Shown in pieces: positions 61,979 through 64,000 of a DNA stretch of 64,000 nucleotides (positions are counted from its first letter, which is position 1; each line of letters opens with the position of its first letter). The position numbers and the translations under genes are program-made. Source of the DNA: Lineus longissimus (taxonomy: Eukaryota > Nemertea > Pilidiophora > Heteronemertea > Lineidae); NCBI RefSeq assembly GCF_910592395.1, contig NC_088309.1:11162501-11226500 (forward strand), written 5' to 3'. The notes under the pieces were generated by a model. That model searched no databases and was not told the origin of the DNA. It saw only the letters and a program-made list of their open reading frames with translations.

Positions 61979-63802
61979 ATGAATGACTTCCAAGGAACCT
62001 GGATTCTCGAGAGTACAGATAACTTCGATGGGTATATGAGGAAGTTAGGTAAGAATGGTTGATTTATTTGCAAATGATACAAAAATCTGTTTTTCCACCC
62101 AGTCCCATGCATGATGCAGGTGCTTGTCACATGTGCGGCATTCACAATGCCTGGCACATTGCCAACATTCAAGTCCTGGAGTTGTTCTCTTCTATTTCTA
62201 ATCCATCTAAACCACAACATGATGTCGTCACTGTGCATAGCTTTGGTACCTGCTACGGCGTTCATCATGACAACTTGACGTAGGCCAACTGGACGAACAA
62301 AAATCGAAGACAACATGATGACAGATGATGAACTAGCGGAGGGATTGATTCATTTTTGTCTGGAATAAATAAACAAAAAATATTTGGAACTTGTCTTCTA
62401 TTTTACATAAATAATGTAGCCATTACGAACGTTGCACGATATTTAATCATCGTGGGAAGATTTTGTGTATTGATGGGAATTGTCATGACCATGTAACTGA
62501 AGAATGCGTAACAATGTGATGCAATTTACACTTGCACTTGCACTGTTGCAGTCAAAAAGTCCCCTTGTGTTGGTTTGTTCTTCTTTTATGATTTTGATGA
62601 TATAACCTACACAAATGTAGCCTCAAATTCTAAAAAATATGAAAACTACAAAAATTGCCCTTGCAATAATTACAATTGCAGGTGCACTCCTCGAAACTCG
62701 TGCACTGTGATAACTAATATGGTTACCAAACAACAAATTGTTCACACTGCCAAAAACATGCTGGTTTTTCTAATTGAAGTTAGGGAAGGGCAGGTGTGAG
62801 CTTGGGGGTCAGACTTGTAGTCTCCATATACCACCAATTGGGTTATGTTTGTCTACAGAAGAGACACTTATTGTTCACTTTGCAGAGATGTGGAGCACAC
62901 GTGAGTAGGATTCAGTTGGAAGTTTCACTATACAAGACTTAAAATAGAACACCATGGTCACAATGATGACTCAGTTCAGTGGCCTCCCTCCATAAATAGC
63001 TCTCACTCTCAGGCTATTGCATTGAATTGAATTGAATGATCAGGATTACATGATTATACATTCTCAAAAGCTATGTAATGCTCTCAGTCTTATGTAAGCA
63101 ACCCACTCAATTTTTTTGTGTGCCGAGTTATTTTTGCCTCATAAAATTCTTTCTTGTTTTTCCAACATTTTGAGTCGCCTTGCCTCCACCATCCTGACTC
63201 AATCTCATGCGTTTGCCACTATCAAAACCTTGCGGGTCAAGATGTGCCTCCATGCACAAAATCATACTTATGTACCTTATATAGTTCTCGAATCATATTC
63301 CACAATAAAATTGTTCACAGCCCTTTGATTAATGGTATGTTGTCCCTAAACTGTTGATGCCAGCCATGTTCTGCTAACCAGAAGACTGTTCTGTTCTTCT
63401 TTCGGGTGAGGGGGGGGCTGTCTGGTGGTGGTGGTGGGGAGGGGGGAATCCCTGGTGGTGGTGGGGGGGAATCCCTGGTGGTGGTGGGGGGGAATCCATT
63501 GATAGATGAAACATGGCTTGTTTTGCTTCAAGTATTAAATTTTGAAATGCTCACTTAAAAAATTACATTATTACTACATAAAGCAATTTCATGGTGACCT
63601 CTGCATTTCCAAAACAGGTGTGAACTTCATTATGCGAAAGCTTGGCAACCTGGCGAAACCCACCCAAGAGATCAAGGTCAACGATGAGGGAGAAATTTAC
63701 ATCAAAACAATCACTAGTAGCACCATCGGTAAATGGTCGGAGCTCACTTTCAAATTGGACCAGGAGTTTGATGAAAAGACAATAGATGGGAGACAAGTCA
63801 AG
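61979..63802 (+). CDS. fatty-acid-binding protein, exons 1-2 (partial)
   Basis: Exon 1 is 61979-62048 and exon 2 is 63618-63802; the phase 1 and phase 0 junctions are those typical of FABP genes. Exon 1 reads MNDFQGTWILESTDNFDGYM, the classic FABP start (F.GTW.L..S.NFD.YM). Exon 2 reads NLAKPTQEIKVNDEGEIYIK, followed by SELTFKLDQEFDEKTIDGR. FABPs are ~130-aa cytosolic ten-stranded beta-barrels that carry long-chain fatty acids and related lipids, in mammals including N-acylethanolamines. Exon 2 is about four codons longer than usual, with extra residues near SSTIGKW. Exons 3 and 4, with the C-terminal Arg-x-Tyr ligand contacts, lie beyond the window. The subtype cannot be assigned. Confidence 0.93.
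62049..63617. other. FABP intron 1, no further gene
   Basis: AT-rich; it contains a G-rich repeat at 63405-63495 (three copies of ggggggaatccctggtggtg-like units). A minus-strand ORF of 133 codons overlapping exon 1 and the start of this intron (61915-62316) has no recognised features. Confidence 0.5.
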
Positions 63803-64000
63803 GTGAGGGATTTTTTTCCCCCCTCCCCATCCCCCCAAATCCCCTTCAATTCCAACAGATGTGACATATTTTTTTTAAAGTGTCACCATGGTTCTGAGAG
63901 ATACATGTATTTTCACTGGTCGTGGCAATGTGATGAAAATGAAATGCACTGCAGTTTTATAGACTAAAGAAATATTGATTTAGCCCCGAGATGAATGATG

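Noticed and set aside
61915-62316. 133-codon minus-strand ORF over FABP exon 1
   Set aside because: Antisense to a clear FABP exon and intron start; no domain recognised.
63346-63531. Pro/His-rich minus-strand ORF
   Set aside because: Translation of a G-rich simple repeat in the FABP intron.

Overview
The window is eukaryotic nuclear DNA from an invertebrate animal. Genes are split by GT-AG introns, intergenic and intronic DNA is packed with short terminal-inverted-repeat elements, minisatellites and decayed non-LTR retrotransposons, and the proteins are recognisably metazoan (spatacsin, an ASB-type ankyrin/SOCS protein, a FAAH relative, a FABP, PCYT2, a DUF4773 protein). The repeat style and the DUF4773 gene suggest a marine, probably lophotrochozoan, invertebrate. 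This is inference; no species can be named from the sequence alone.

Layout. (1) 0.45-7.36 kb, minus strand: 5' half of PCYT2 (CTP:phosphoethanolamine cytidylyltransferase), seven exons found, 3' half outside the window. (2) 7.4-15.9 kb: transposon-rich DNA with a ~4 kb inverted-repeat-bounded segment holding a dead reverse transcriptase, and a 2 kb minisatellite interrupted by a 5'-truncated non-LTR insertion. (3) 15.9-22.7 kb, minus strand: three 3' exons of a DUF4773 gene with large, transposon-filled introns. (4) 23.7-27.7 kb: a second ~4 kb inverted-repeat-bounded segment with an endonuclease/reverse-transcriptase remnant, ending about 20-30 bp before the next gene. (5) 27.75-51.33 kb, plus strand: a spatacsin (SPG11) gene, 37 exons, about 2,536 codons. 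(6) 52.7-55.9 kb (optionally to 58.64 kb), plus strand: ankyrin-repeat/SOCS-box protein with a very acidic tail. (7) 59.85-61.65 kb, minus strand: single-exon 600-aa FAAH homologue. (8) 61.98 kb to the window end, plus strand: first two exons of a fatty-acid-binding protein, head to head with the FAAH homologue across 324 bp.

The most striking observation is the FAAH homologue. It is full length and uninterrupted, yet all three residues of the Lys-Ser-Ser catalytic triad are replaced (Glu165, Ala240, Gly264, with the exact 75- and 24-residue spacing of the family). It therefore reads as a pseudoenzyme. It shares an intergenic region with a FABP, a family known to carry N-acylethanolamines to FAAH, and PCYT2, an ethanolamine-phospholipid enzyme, lies at the other end of the window. 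Whether this is a lipid-binding or sensing module is a hypothesis.

Other points: a family of ~170-190 bp elements (12 copies) repeatedly abuts spatacsin splice sites; an 11-copy minisatellite in one spatacsin intron is built from units that look like 3' splice sites; and an inverted partial copy of PCYT2 exon 4 sits just 5' of that exon's gene region.
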